Assembly (NCBI RefSeq): GCF_936927845.1 | Contig: NZ_CAKZHV010000060.1 | Coordinates: 205,663-269,662 of the forward strand | From: an uncultured Sphingomonas sp. | GTDB taxonomy: Bacteria > Pseudomonadota > Alphaproteobacteria > Sphingomonadales > Sphingomonadaceae | Direction of reading: 5' to 3' | Length of the DNA: 64,000 nucleotides | Shown here: in pieces, positions 10,304 to 18,968 of the stretch | Numbering within the stretch: the first letter of the stretch is position 1 | Layout: each line of letters starts with the position of its first letter | Program-made: the position numbers and the translations under genes | Notes under the pieces: model-generated | The model's database searches: none | Told to the model about the DNA's origin: nothing | The model's input: the letters and a program-made list of their open reading frames with translations, nothing else

Positions 10304-10798
10304 TCAGGCGACGTAGAGCGTCGAGATCATCAGCAATTGCCGGATCGCGCGCAGTTCGGCCTCCATGCTTCGTTGCAGCATCGCGATCGTCTCGACCATC
10401 TCGGCGCGATAGATCGTCCACTCGGTCTCGCGCAGATGGCGCCAGCGCGCGTGATAGGCGGTGACGACCTCGCCGAGCTGAAAACAATCGAGCTTCATCG
10501 TGCGCGCGACGATCCTGCTGGATGCCGGACCGTGACTTACGACGGGATCGAAGATCTGCCCGTGCTTGAAGCGCTGATACCGGCCCAGATGCGCGGTCAA
10601 CCGGTCGCGGTTGCCCGCGAGCAGCGCGAGGCTGCCGATCCGCTCGCCCGCGACCAGTGCCTCGGCGCGTCGCATCATGGTGAACGCGCGGGAGACGTAA
10701 GCCTCGGCTTCGTTATGCAGCGCCGCGCGCGCCTCGGCCGACCCGAACAGCGAAGGCGGCGCGATCGGTGCTCCGCCGTCGCGTAACAGCGCGCTCAT
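10304..10798 (-). CDS. Helical protein of unknown function, coupled to globin
   Basis: A 164-residue protein I do not recognise. It has no signal peptide or membrane segment and looks almost wholly alpha-helical, with a charged His/Arg/Glu-rich centre (VTAYHARWRHLRETEW). Its ATG overlaps the TGA of the globin gene by 4 nt, so the two are translationally coupled and probably act together, for instance as a partner or reductase adaptor; that is inference from context only. Confidence 0.75.
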   Translation of the reverse strand: MSALLRDGGAPIAPPSLFGSAEARAALHNEAEAYVSRAFTMMRRAEALVAGERIGSLALLAGNRDRLTAHLGRYQRFKHGQIFDPVVSHGPASSRIVARTMKLDCFQLGEVVTAYHARWRHLRETEWTIYRAEMVETIAMLQRSMEAELRAIRQLLMISTLYVA

Positions 10799-11235
10799 GC
10801 CGCCGCCGCGATCGGTCCGTGGCCAACGCCCGCGGCCGCCGCGCGCATGCGGTCGGACAACATCGAATAAGCCGCGATCCAGCCCGCGCGCGTGTCGGGA
10901 TCGAACCGGTCGCCCAGCGTCGCGGCGAGCGCACCGACCAGCGCTTCGCCCACCGCAGCATAATGCCGGTCGTGCGCACCATAGCCGACGTGACGCACCG
11001 CCAGATCCTCCGCGACGGGCAGAACCCGTTCGATCACATCGAGCGAGTCGACCACGGTGGCGAGCGTCAGGAACAATTTGCGCCCCTGCTCGGCCATGTC
11101 GTGGCGGAACAGCGCGCGCGTGTCCGGCGCCAGCGCGAACAGGCGAGCGTAGAAGTCGGCTGCGACCTCACCGGTGATCGAGAGGACGGCGGCAAAGCTG
11201 TTCTGGACCAGCGTGATCTGACGCGATGTGATCAT
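10795..11235 (-). CDS. Single-domain bacterial globin (Vitreoscilla haemoglobin type)
   Basis: A 146-residue haem protein of the single-domain (flavohaemoglobin-like) class, expected to bind O2 or NO. The proximal haem ligand is His82 in RHVGYG; Tyr29 (ADFYARLF) and Gln50 occupy the usual B10 and distal positions. No FAD/NAD reductase domain follows. The gene leads an operon with the unknown helical protein and is preceded by an FNR-like box at 11272-11285, which fits oxygen-responsive expression. Confidence 0.93.
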   Translation of the reverse strand: MITSRQITLVQNSFAAVLSITGEVAADFYARLFALAPDTRALFRHDMAEQGRKLFLTLATVVDSLDVIERVLPVAEDLAVRHVGYGAHDRHYAAVGEALVGALAATLGDRFDPDTRAGWIAAYSMLSDRMRAAAAGVGHGPIAAAA

Positions 11236-11271
11236 GATGCGTCGTCATATCAGCCAGTTACGACGCAAAGA

Positions 11272-11285
11272 TTAATGCAGATCAT
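11272..11285 (-). promoter_or_regulatory. FNR/FixK-like box upstream of globin
   Basis: Read on the minus strand the site is ATGAT-CTGC-ATTAA, matching TTGAT-N4-ATCAA at 8 of 10 positions, with the same CTGC spacer as the perfect box at 41632. It ends 36 nt before the globin ATG. It also lies 83 nt upstream of the divergent oxygenase-like gene at 11369 and could serve both. Confidence 0.6.
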
Positions 11286-11368
11286 TCTTCGATCGTGTGA
11301 ATTGCGTAGCGGTCGCGCCAACGAGGCGCAGTTTGACACGCACGCGGACCGCATGCTTCGGCAGATCG

Positions 11369-11953
11369 ATGACCAGCCGCGCCCTGTTCCCGACCCTGTT
11401 CTACGAGTCCCGCGTCGAGGATGCAGCGCTGCTCGACGATTTGGACGCATCGTGTCGCGCACTCGCGCAGGAGGACCGCGCCGGACGCGCGTGGTCAAAG
11501 GAGCACGGCTATCGCGGCTATACCAGCTACGCCTCGCTCGCAGACCTGCCGCAGCGCGATCCGGCGTTCGCGGACCTGAAACGGGTGCTCGACCGCCACG
11601 TCGCCGCCTTCGCGCGCGATCTCCAGCTCGACCTCGCCGGGCGGAAGCTTAAGCTCGACAGCTTGTGGGTCAATGTGATGAAGCCGGGCGGCACGCATTC
11701 GGGGCACCTCCACCCGCACAGCGTCGTGTCGGGCACCTTCTACGTCGCGGTGCCCGAAGGGTCGGGCGCCTTGAAGCTCGAGGACCCGCGCCTCGCGATG
11801 TTGATGGCGGCGCCGACCCGCCCCGACACGTTCGTCTATGCCGAACCGCACGCAGGCAGCGTGTTCCTGTGGGAAAGCTGGCTGCGCCACGAGGTGATGC
11901 CGAGCAGCGCGAAAGCCGAGCGGATCAGCATCAGCTTCAACTATCGCTGGTAA
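11369..11953 (+). CDS. 2OG-Fe(II) oxygenase-like protein (TIGR02466 type)
   Basis: A 194-residue protein of the putative 2-oxoglutarate/Fe(II) oxygenase family with jelly-roll fold. The likely iron site is in HSGHLHPHSVVSGTFYV with a second His in ESWLRHEVMP, and the 2OG-binding Arg in RISISFNYRW. Substrate unknown. ATG 11369 places the conserved LFPTLFYES at the N-terminus; the open frame upstream is low quality. Some homologues are linked to protein or phytanoyl-type hydroxylation; I make no claim here. Confidence 0.82.
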   Translation: MTSRALFPTLFYESRVEDAALLDDLDASCRALAQEDRAGRAWSKEHGYRGYTSYASLADLPQRDPAFADLKRVLDRHVAAFARDLQLDLAGRKLKLDSLWVNVMKPGGTHSGHLHPHSVVSGTFYVAVPEGSGALKLEDPRLAMLMAAPTRPDTFVYAEPHAGSVFLWESWLRHEVMPSSAKAERISISFNYRW

Positions 11954-12071
11954 CCGCATTGCCGGCGGCAAATCCGCGCGCATCCGCACCACTGGCGGAA
12001 ACGCGCGTGAACGATTAGGTGCGCCCGCAATCCTTTCTCCCCAATCTGTCTTGAAGCACTAGGAACAACGC

Positions 12072-13172
12072 ATGGGTTTCCGCTGCGGCATCGTGGGCCT
12101 GCCCAACGTCGGCAAGTCCACCCTCTTCAACGCGCTGACCGAAACGGCCGCCGCGCAGGCCGCGAACTATCCGTTCTGCACGATCGAGCCCAATGTCGGG
12201 AACGTCGGCGTGCCCGATCCGCGGCTCAACCAGCTGGCGGCGATCGCGAAATCGGCCAAGATCATCGAAACGCAGCTCGGCTTCGTCGACATCGCCGGGC
12301 TGGTGCGCGGCGCGTCGAAGGGCGAGGGTCTGGGCAACCAGTTCCTCGGCAATATCCGCGAGGTCGACGCGATCGTCCACGTGCTGCGCTGTTTCGAGAA
12401 TGACGACATCCAGCACGTCGACAACCGCGTCGACCCGATCGCCGACGCCGAAACGGTCGAGACCGAGCTGATGCTGTCCGACCTCGACAGCCTGGAGAAG
12501 CGCGTCCCCAACCTCGCCAAGAAAGGCCAGCAGGGCGACAAGGACGCGAAACTCGCCGCGGTGGTGCTCGGCCGTGCGCTCGACCTGCTGCGCGAAGGCA
12601 AGCCGGCGCGGCTGACGCAGGTGAACGACGCGGAGGAAGCGCGCGTGCTGGAGCAGGCGCAGCTCTTGACCGCGAAGCCCGTGCTGTACGTGTGCAACGT
12701 CAACGAGGAGGACGCCGCGAACGGCAATGCCTACTCGCAGCGCGTGTTCGACAAGGCCGCGGCCGAGGGCGCGCAGGCGGTCGTCGTCTCCGCCGCGATC
12801 GAGGCCGAGATCGCGACCATGCCGAACGAGGACCGCGCGGAGTTCCTGTCCGAGCTGGGGCTGGAGGAAAGCGGCCTCGCGCGCGTGATCCGCGCCGGGT
12901 ACAAATTGCTCAACCTGCTGACCTTCTTCACGGTCGGGCCGAAGGAAGCGCGCGCCTGGACCGTTGAGGCGGGTGCCAAGGCACCGCAGGCGGCAGGTGC
13001 AATCCACTCCGATTTCGAGCGCGGCTTCATCCGCGCCGAGACGACCGCGTTCGACGATTACGTCGCGCTCGGCGGTGAGGCGGGGGCGCGCGACGCGGGC
13101 AAGCTGCGCCAGGAGGGCAAGGAATATGTCGTCCACGACGGCGACGTGATGCTGTTCCGCTTCAACGTGTGA
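12072..13172 (+). CDS. ychF: Redox-regulated ATPase YchF
   Basis: Obg-family P-loop NTPase that prefers ATP and associates with ribosomes. 366 residues: G1 GLPNVGKSTLFNAL at the start, FVDIAGLVRGASKGEGLGN as the switch region, CNVNEED in the noncanonical G4 region, and a C-terminal TGS domain (LLTFFTVGPKEARAW ... YVVHDGDVMLFRF). ATG 12072 is the natural family start. The stop overlaps the next gene by 4 nt. Confidence 0.97.
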   Translation: MGFRCGIVGLPNVGKSTLFNALTETAAAQAANYPFCTIEPNVGNVGVPDPRLNQLAAIAKSAKIIETQLGFVDIAGLVRGASKGEGLGNQFLGNIREVDAIVHVLRCFENDDIQHVDNRVDPIADAETVETELMLSDLDSLEKRVPNLAKKGQQGDKDAKLAAVVLGRALDLLREGKPARLTQVNDAEEARVLEQAQLLTAKPVLYVCNVNEEDAANGNAYSQRVFDKAAAEGAQAVVVSAAIEAEIATMPNEDRAEFLSELGLEESGLARVIRAGYKLLNLLTFFTVGPKEARAWTVEAGAKAPQAAGAIHSDFERGFIRAETTAFDDYVALGGEAGARDAGKLRQEGKEYVVHDGDVMLFRFNV

Positions 13173-13537
13173 CGCGCGCCGCCGCGATCGCGCGCGGCGT
13201 GCTGATCGCCAGATTCTCCTGGGGCACGCTGACCCACGCGGCCGATTGGTGGCGGTTCGGCTGGTGGCCGTACCGCGTCGGTCCGGTGGCGCTACAGGCA
13301 TTCTGGAACGCGCTGGTGCTGCTCGACGCGGGCGTGATCATCCTGCTCGCACGCGGTGACGCGCGGCGGGGAATTGCACTCGCGATGGCGGTGATGATCG
13401 CCGACGTGGCGGCGAATGCCTGGGCGTGGCGGGCGTTGGACATCGACGCCCTCGCGATCGCCGTGCCGGTGCAGGCGGCATTTCTCGGCTACGTGCTGGG
13501 TGTCGCGCCATTGTTATGGTGCGAGCGACGGCGTTAG
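13169..13537 (+). CDS. Small multi-pass membrane protein
   Basis: A 122-residue hydrophobic protein with three to four predicted membrane segments (around residues 40-60, 70-90 and 95-117). It starts at GTG 13169, overlapping the ychF TGA by 4 nt, so it is probably co-translated with ychF. I do not recognise a family. The Trp-rich patch (WWRFGWWPYRVG) before the first segment is notable. Confidence 0.7.
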   Translation: MTRAAAIARGVLIARFSWGTLTHAADWWRFGWWPYRVGPVALQAFWNALVLLDAGVIILLARGDARRGIALAMAVMIADVAANAWAWRALDIDALAIAVPVQAAFLGYVLGVAPLLWCERRR

Positions 13538-13566
13538 GATCGGGCGTCGGCGCCGTTTCGACGGGA

Positions 13567-13851
13567 TCAGCGTCGCGGCGTGTCGACCACGGGCTGGTTC
13601 AGCAGATTACCGTAGGGCGCGCTCTTCGGCGCCCCCTTATCCGAGCGCGGTTCTAGCCACTGCGGCTGCGTACCGGGCGCGGGCGTCACCTGCATCACCG
13701 GCGTCTTGGGGGGCGGACCGGTCGGGGTCGCCATTGGGGCAGCCGCGGCGCTGTTGCCGCCACTCTTCGCGCCAGCATCGGACGATTTGCCGCCCTCACC
13801 CTTGCCGCACGCGGCAAGCGGAACCAGCAGCGCGAGGAGGAACAGTCGCAT
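13567..13851 (-). CDS. Small proline/alanine-rich lipoprotein
   Basis: A 94-residue exported lipoprotein: signal sequence MRLFLLALLVPLAAC with lipobox LAAC (Cys15), then a low-complexity Gly/Ser/Ala and Pro-rich region and a C-terminus with NLLNQPVVDTPRR. ATG 13851 is preferred to the upstream start because it gives a clean lipoprotein signal and is preceded by weak purines. Function unknown. Confidence 0.7.
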   Translation of the reverse strand: MRLFLLALLVPLAACGKGEGGKSSDAGAKSGGNSAAAAPMATPTGPPPKTPVMQVTPAPGTQPQWLEPRSDKGAPKSAPYGNLLNQPVVDTPRR

Positions 13852-14105
13852 GCGCGGTACAAAGCGCGAGCGTCGGGCGCGTTCCCGCACCCGTACATCG
13901 CCGCGCACGGCGCTGGGTGCTGGCGGGTGTAACGATCGCGCGGCGGGCGGCTAAGCGCAGGCATCGCCGCCGATAATTGGCGCATCATACCTGATACTGG
14001 CACATCGAAGACGCGCAACGACGGCGACGCTGGTGTGTTATTGAAATGGCACACTTCTCGCATCGGCTTCATCAGCGCCTCACTGGAAGAGCCGCCGTGG
14101 AGAAG

Positions 14106-14387
14106 ATGATGATCGCAACGATGCCCTTAATGGCCGCTGGCCTCGCACTCACCGCGAGCACCGCCGCATTCGCCGAACAGCCGGCGAACGCGCGCGCTTA
14201 CGCCGTCCACTATGACGCTCCGACCGACCGCTATTGCATCCGGTTCTTCTCGGACGCGCTGCTCGATCCGCGACCGAACAACCCGGCGCCCGCTTGCCGG
14301 ACGCAGGCACATTGGGCGAGGCACAAGGTGTTGGTGCATCATCCCGCGCGTGACAAGGCTGTCGGGTACGCCGCCTATGCCCCCTGA
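14106..14387 (+). CDS. Small secreted protein of unknown function
   Basis: 93 residues with a predicted Sec signal peptide ending near STAAFA-EQ. The mature part is short, with two Cys residues (DRYCIRFF and APACRTQ) that could form a disulfide, and His-rich HKVLVHHP. GGAG lies about 4-7 nt before the paired ATGs at 14106/14109. An upstream in-frame start at 14046 would bury the signal peptide. No family recognised; coding status is likely but not certain. Confidence 0.6.
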   Translation: MMIATMPLMAAGLALTASTAAFAEQPANARAYAVHYDAPTDRYCIRFFSDALLDPRPNNPAPACRTQAHWARHKVLVHHPARDKAVGYAAYAP

Positions 14388-14474
14388 TCGGTTGCTCAAA
14401 AGCCCGGCCGCTCACCGCCTGGCATGACAAGCGAGCGGATGGTCAGCGGAGGCATCTGGCGGTAGGAGGATAAC

Positions 14475-14810
14475 GTGTTCCGCCGCCTGTTGCTCCTCCT
14501 CGCGCTGATCGTGGCGCTGCCCGCGACCGCGCGGCCGGCGTGCCATGATGCGGGCGCGGTACCTTATGTGCAGGCGGGCATGCACCACGAGGCGGCGTCC
14601 GATCACGCTGCCGGTCACACGGGCGACGGGCAGCGCGGCGCACACGCGGGCGGGCACGACTGCATCGGCTGCATTCCGCCCGACATGCTGTTGAGCGCGC
14701 GGCTGGGCGGCGCGATGCCGCCGCTGGTGCGCACTCTGCCCGCGCGTGCCGTCTCGTTCACACCCGGTGAAGCGCGCCGTCCGACCCCGCCTCCGCCGAA
14801 GAACGCGTAG
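14475..14810 (+). CDS. Exported Cys/His-rich protein, DUF2946-like
   Basis: 111 residues starting at GTG 14475 behind a strong AGGAGG (14465-14470). A hydrophobic signal segment ends at PATARPAC; the mature part is rich in His (HHEAASDHAAGH) and has a CIGC motif followed by a Pro-rich tail. The layout resembles the small DUF2946-type proteins seen beside copper genes. It directly precedes the His/Met-rich outer-membrane gene at 14863, 52 nt away on the same strand, suggesting one metal-related operon. Metal binding is inferred from composition. Confidence 0.7.
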   Translation: MFRRLLLLLALIVALPATARPACHDAGAVPYVQAGMHHEAASDHAAGHTGDGQRGAHAGGHDCIGCIPPDMLLSARLGGAMPPLVRTLPARAVSFTPGEARRPTPPPPKNA

Positions 14811-14862
14811 CCGCCGCGCGCCCTCGCGCGCGTCACGCGTTCCTTCTTCCCGGAGTTCTCCC

Positions 14863-16749
14863 ATGTATCGCCCCACCCTGCTCGCCGCCTGCGCGGCGGG
14901 CGCGCTGCTGCCGTCGGCCGCTGCGGCGCAGCACCACCACATGCCGACCCCTGCCACCTCGCCGCGTACAGCCGAGCCCAGCAGCGCCACAACGAAGCCA
15001 CACCCGGCCCGCGCCCGACGCACGGCGATCGCGAAGTCGTCCGGCACGCGCAGCGCCAGCGTGCGACAAGCCGTCCGAACGCGTGGCCCGAGCACCACGC
15101 ATGATGCGCTCTCCAGTCACGCAGGCGTGGATCATTCCGGCCACGTGGCGCCCCTGGCTGGCGCGACACCAGCCGGCGATGCAGCCTCGGGGCACATCGG
15201 CCATGCCGCGGTGCCGGATGGTGTGCACGAAGCCCACGGCGATTACGCGGGCATCGATTATGCTCGTCCGCGGCCGGCACCGGACCGAGCCGCTCCATCG
15301 GGTCACGCGCAAACCGAACGACCGCCGCACGCGGCCATGCCCGGCATGGAGACTGGCGCGGGCAGCGATCTTCATCGCATGAACCACCTGGGCCACGACA
15401 TGCCCGCGCCGACCGATGCGGTGCCTGCAAACCACGCCGCGATGGATCACGCGGGCATGACCAGCGGCACGGACCACGCCGATATGAACCACGCCATGTC
15501 CTTCACCGCACCACCCGCGTGGCGACAGGCGAGCGACGCCGCGCTGGCACGCGCACCACTCGGCGTGGCGATGTCGGGCATGACGATGGGCACCGCGAAC
15601 GGTTGGTATTCGCCCGGCAGCGGCACCGCGCGGCTTCCCGCCGCGGAAGGCCCGATGCGCGGCGCGATGTTCTCGGCCGGCGAGTGGATGGTGATGGCGC
15701 ACGGCTACGCCTGGGCCAGCGTCACCGATCAAGGCGGACCGCGTGGGAGCAGCATGGCGTTCGTGCAGTCGATGGCGATGCTGATGGGCGACCGTGATCT
15801 CGGCGACCGTTTCCACCTCCAGGTGCGCGCAATGGGGAGCCTTGAGCCCGCGATGGGGCAGCGTGGCTATCCGAACCTGTTCGCGACCGGGGAGACCGCG
15901 AACGGTGTGCCGCTGGTCGACCGGCAGCACCCGCACGACCTGTTCATGGAATTGGCCGCGCGCGTCGACTACCGGCTTGGCGAGGGCGTGCTGGGGGGCG
16001 ACGCCAACCTGTTCCTCTACGGCGGGCCGGTCGGCGAGCCCGCGCTCGGCCCGTCGGCGTTCATGCATCGGGGCTCGGCGCGCTATCAGCCGCTGTCGCC
16101 GATCACGCACCATTGGTTCGATTCGACCCACATCACCTACGGCGTGGTGACCGCGGGGCTCTCCGCGCCCAGGTTCCAGCTCGAGGGATCGTGGTTCAAG
16201 GGGCGCGAGCCCGACGAGCGGCGCTGGAACATCGATCCCGTCCGGCTCGACTCTTGGTCGCTGCGCGGCACCTGGACGCCTTCGCCCTATCTCGCCGTGC
16301 AGGTGAGCCATGGGCATCTGAAGGAACCGGAGGTCCAGCACCCGGGCGAGAACGAGAACCGCACCACCGCGAGCGTGCAATGGGCGCGCGGCGGCGTGTC
16401 GACCACGCTCGCCTGGTCGCGCAAGGATCGCCAGCCGGGCGACGTGCTGAACGCCTATCTCGCCGAGGCGACGTGGGAGATCACGCGCCGTCACGCCGTT
16501 TTCGCGCGGGTCGAGAATGTCGTGAACGACGAGCTCTTTCCCGACCATGACTCGCCCCTGCACGACCGGCGTTTCCGCGTCACAAAGGCCGAAGGCGGCT
16601 ACGCTTATCGCCTGCCGATCGCGGGCGCGCTCGGCGTCGCGCTGGGGGGCACGGTGGCCGCCTACGCCAAGCCCGACGCGCTCGACGCGGCGTATGGCGA
16701 CAATCCGGTCAGTTGGACATTGTTCGCGAAACTGGCGGTGGGGTTGTGA
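14863..16749 (+). CDS. His/Met-rich outer-membrane beta-barrel protein, probably metal related
   Basis: 628 residues. After the signal peptide (cleaved near AAAA-QHHH) comes a region of about 200 residues rich in His, Met and Asp (HHHM, MDHAGM, NHAAMDHAGM, DHADMNHAM), like Cu/Ag-binding extensions of CopB/PcoB. Residues about 220-628 form a conserved barrel-like domain with VDRQHPHDLFMELAAR, ITHHWFDSTHITYG, FKGREPDE and an aromatic C-terminal strand. I know this barrel from proteobacterial metal-resistance neighbourhoods but no agreed function. ATG 14863 is chosen because it starts the signal peptide. No CopA oxidase or P-type ATPase is nearby. Confidence 0.82.
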   Translation: MYRPTLLAACAAGALLPSAAAAQHHHMPTPATSPRTAEPSSATTKPHPARARRTAIAKSSGTRSASVRQAVRTRGPSTTHDALSSHAGVDHSGHVAPLAGATPAGDAASGHIGHAAVPDGVHEAHGDYAGIDYARPRPAPDRAAPSGHAQTERPPHAAMPGMETGAGSDLHRMNHLGHDMPAPTDAVPANHAAMDHAGMTSGTDHADMNHAMSFTAPPAWRQASDAALARAPLGVAMSGMTMGTANGWYSPGSGTARLPAAEGPMRGAMFSAGEWMVMAHGYAWASVTDQGGPRGSSMAFVQSMAMLMGDRDLGDRFHLQVRAMGSLEPAMGQRGYPNLFATGETANGVPLVDRQHPHDLFMELAARVDYRLGEGVLGGDANLFLYGGPVGEPALGPSAFMHRGSARYQPLSPITHHWFDSTHITYGVVTAGLSAPRFQLEGSWFKGREPDERRWNIDPVRLDSWSLRGTWTPSPYLAVQVSHGHLKEPEVQHPGENENRTTASVQWARGGVSTTLAWSRKDRQPGDVLNAYLAEATWEITRRHAVFARVENVVNDELFPDHDSPLHDRRFRVTKAEGGYAYRLPIAGALGVALGGTVAAYAKPDALDAAYGDNPVSWTLFAKLAVGL

Positions 16750-16897
16750 GGCAGAAGCCGAGGTGACGGCGTCGGTGATCGAGCCGCATCACCGTCATCT
16801 CCCCTCCCTGACAAGTGAGAGGAGATAGTAGGTCGGGAGCACTCACAATCCGCATGGTACGAGACAAAGCGAGCGGCGAGGATTAGGAGCAACGGCG

Positions 16898-18277
16898 ATG
16901 TTGCGCTCGGCTCTCCCGCTCGCCGCGCTCGCTGCCCTGGGCGCGTGCGCTTATCCTTATACGCCCCCGGCGCTGTCGCCGGTGACGCAGCCTGCGCCGC
17001 CGGCGACGGGTGCACGCTACACCACCGCGGCGACCTCGCCCGCCGCCACCGGCACCCGCTACACCGGCGCGGCCACGGCGCCCGCGATGCAGGAGGCGCG
17101 CGCGCCGGTCACCATCCTGGTGTCGATCGACGGCTTCCGCCCCGATTATCTCGCGCGCGGCGTCACCCCCAATCTGTCACGCCTCGCCGCGACCGGCGTG
17201 TCGGCGGACATGCGGCCGAGCTTCCCGTCGAAGACCTTCCCCAATCATTGGACGCTGGTGACCGGCCTGCGCCCCGACCGCCACGGCATCGTCGCCAATT
17301 CGTTCATCGACCCCGCGCGCCCGGACGAAACCTTCACGATGGCGAGCGACGATCCGTTCTGGTGGAATGCGGCCGAGCCGATCTGGGTCACCGCGGAGAA
17401 AGCGAGCATCCGCACCGCGACGATGTTCTGGCCGGGATCGAACGTCGCCTGGGGCGGTGTGCGCGGTACGGGCGGTCACGGCGAGGTGAACGGCGGCACG
17501 CGCCCGTCCGATTGGCAGCAGTTCAACCAGGCGGTGACGGGGGAGCAGCGCGTCGCGGCAGTGATCGACTGGCTGCGCCGGCCTGCCGCCACGCGCCCGC
17601 GGCTGGTGACGCTCTATTTCGACACGGTCGACAGCGCCGGGCACAGCTACGGCCCCGGCGACGCGCGCACGACGCAGGCGGTGGCCGAGGTCGACCGCCA
17701 TATCGGCGCGCTGACGCAGGCGCTCGCCGAACTGGGTCAGCCCGCCAATCTGGTGATCGTCGCCGACCACGGCATGGCAGCGACCAGCAGCACGCGCGTG
17801 ATCGCGCTCGACCGCATCCTGCCACCCGCCGACGCGCGCGTGTTCGAGGCCGGGCCGTACGCCAGCTTCTATCCCGCGCCGGGTCGCGACGCGGCGGTGC
17901 GCGCCGCGCTGCTCGCACCGCATCCGCACATGACGTGCTGGGCCAAGGGCAACATTCCGGCGCGTTTCCACTATGGCGCGAACGTGCGCGTGCCGCCCTA
18001 TCTCTGCCTCGCCGACGATCGTCCGGGCGGTGCCTGGTCGATCGAGAAGACCGCGCCATCGCGCCCGCGCGAGGGCGGTAATCACGGCTACGACAATGAA
18101 GCGCCCGACATGCGCGCGCTGTTCATCGCCAACGGCCCGGCCTTCGCCAGCGGCAAGCGCGTCGGCGATTTCGACAATGTCGATGTGGCGCCGCTGCTGC
18201 GCGATCTGCTCGGGTTGCCGCCGGAACAGGCGCTCGACGGTGACGATCGGCCGTTTCGCGGCGTGCTCAGGCGGTAA
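16898..18277 (+). CDS. NPP-type alkaline-phosphatase-superfamily phosphodiesterase lipoprotein
   Basis: Ectonucleotide pyrophosphatase/phosphodiesterase family; would hydrolyse nucleotide or phosphodiester substrates outside the inner membrane. The N-terminus has lipobox LGAC (Cys17) and a repeated TGxRYTxAAT linker. Metal ligands and nucleophile are all visible: Asp in SIDGFRPDY, nucleophilic Thr in SKTFPNH (about residue 113), DTVDSAGHSYGP, VADHGM and GNHGYDN. The length of 459 is normal. AGGAG lies 8 nt before ATG 16898. MaoC follows at 25 nt. Confidence 0.93.
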   Translation: MLRSALPLAALAALGACAYPYTPPALSPVTQPAPPATGARYTTAATSPAATGTRYTGAATAPAMQEARAPVTILVSIDGFRPDYLARGVTPNLSRLAATGVSADMRPSFPSKTFPNHWTLVTGLRPDRHGIVANSFIDPARPDETFTMASDDPFWWNAAEPIWVTAEKASIRTATMFWPGSNVAWGGVRGTGGHGEVNGGTRPSDWQQFNQAVTGEQRVAAVIDWLRRPAATRPRLVTLYFDTVDSAGHSYGPGDARTTQAVAEVDRHIGALTQALAELGQPANLVIVADHGMAATSSTRVIALDRILPPADARVFEAGPYASFYPAPGRDAAVRAALLAPHPHMTCWAKGNIPARFHYGANVRVPPYLCLADDRPGGAWSIEKTAPSRPREGGNHGYDNEAPDMRALFIANGPAFASGKRVGDFDNVDVAPLLRDLLGLPPEQALDGDDRPFRGVLRR

Positions 18278-18302
18278 GCAGGGAGCGCTGAGGAGGCAAG
18301 CA

Positions 18303-18755
18303 ATGCAGTATTTCGAGGATCTGGAGGTCGGCGCGCGGCAATCGTTCGGTAGCTATCAGGTGACGCGCGAGGAGGTGATCGACTTCGCGTCGCGCTACGA
18401 CCCGCAGCCCTTCCACCTGTCCGACGAGGCAGCGGCGGCAACGCATTTCGGGCGATTGTCGGCCAGCGGGTGGCACACCTGCGCGATGGTGATGGCGATG
18501 CTGGTCGACAATCTGAAGCGCAACCGGCAGGCCGGGCTCGGCTCGCCGGGGATCGACGAGCTTCGCTGGCTGAAGCCGGTCTATCCCGGTGACACGCTGC
18601 GCTGCGACACCGAGGTGATCGACAAGCGCCGCTCGGCCTCGCGGCCCGAGATGGGGATCTTCAAGAGCCGGCTGACGGTGTTCAACCAGGACGACGTCGC
18701 GGTGATGTCGATGATCTCGAACGGCCTGATCGCGACAAGTCCAACCGCGGGCTGA
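18303..18755 (+). CDS. MaoC family dehydratase
   Basis: A 150-residue hotdog-fold protein of the MaoC/R-specific enoyl-CoA hydratase class. The hydratase signature is seen around residues 22-45 (DFASRYDPQPFHLSDEAA) with Asp and His of the catalytic dyad, followed by ASGWHTCAM. It probably hydrates or dehydrates an acyl-CoA, substrate unknown. GAGG is present upstream of ATG 18303. The link with the preceding phosphodiesterase gene (25 nt) looks positional rather than metabolic. Confidence 0.9.
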   Translation: MQYFEDLEVGARQSFGSYQVTREEVIDFASRYDPQPFHLSDEAAAATHFGRLSASGWHTCAMVMAMLVDNLKRNRQAGLGSPGIDELRWLKPVYPGDTLRCDTEVIDKRRSASRPEMGIFKSRLTVFNQDDVAVMSMISNGLIATSPTAG

Positions 18756-18897
18756 GCGATCGAATCAAACGCCGTGCCGAGGGTTAGGTCCTCGAAGCCC
18801 GCGCCGTCATCCGAGCTTCCGCTAAGCACCCACGACGAACATTAACTCAGCCAATGCTAAGCGTCCCGCTACGTTAAGCGCCCCCCCCCAAACCAAC

Positions 18898-18927
18898 GTC
18901 GGCAACCAGGATGGTCTGGCTGCCGAC
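18898..18927. terminator. Hairpin between MaoC and lipoprotein genes
   Basis: GTCGGCA (18898) pairs with TGCCGAC (18921), with an inner CCAG/CTGG, in the gap between convergent genes. There is no clear U-run. A run of nine C residues precedes it at 18880-18889. Probably a bidirectional transcription stop. Confidence 0.45.
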
Positions 18928-18968
18928 GATCATCAATCAGCGAGGCGACGTAAGACGGTCAGGCCCGC

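Noticed and set aside
17177..18085. 302-residue antisense open frame in the phosphodiesterase gene
   Set aside because: Mirror frame of a gene with full catalytic motifs; no motif of its own.
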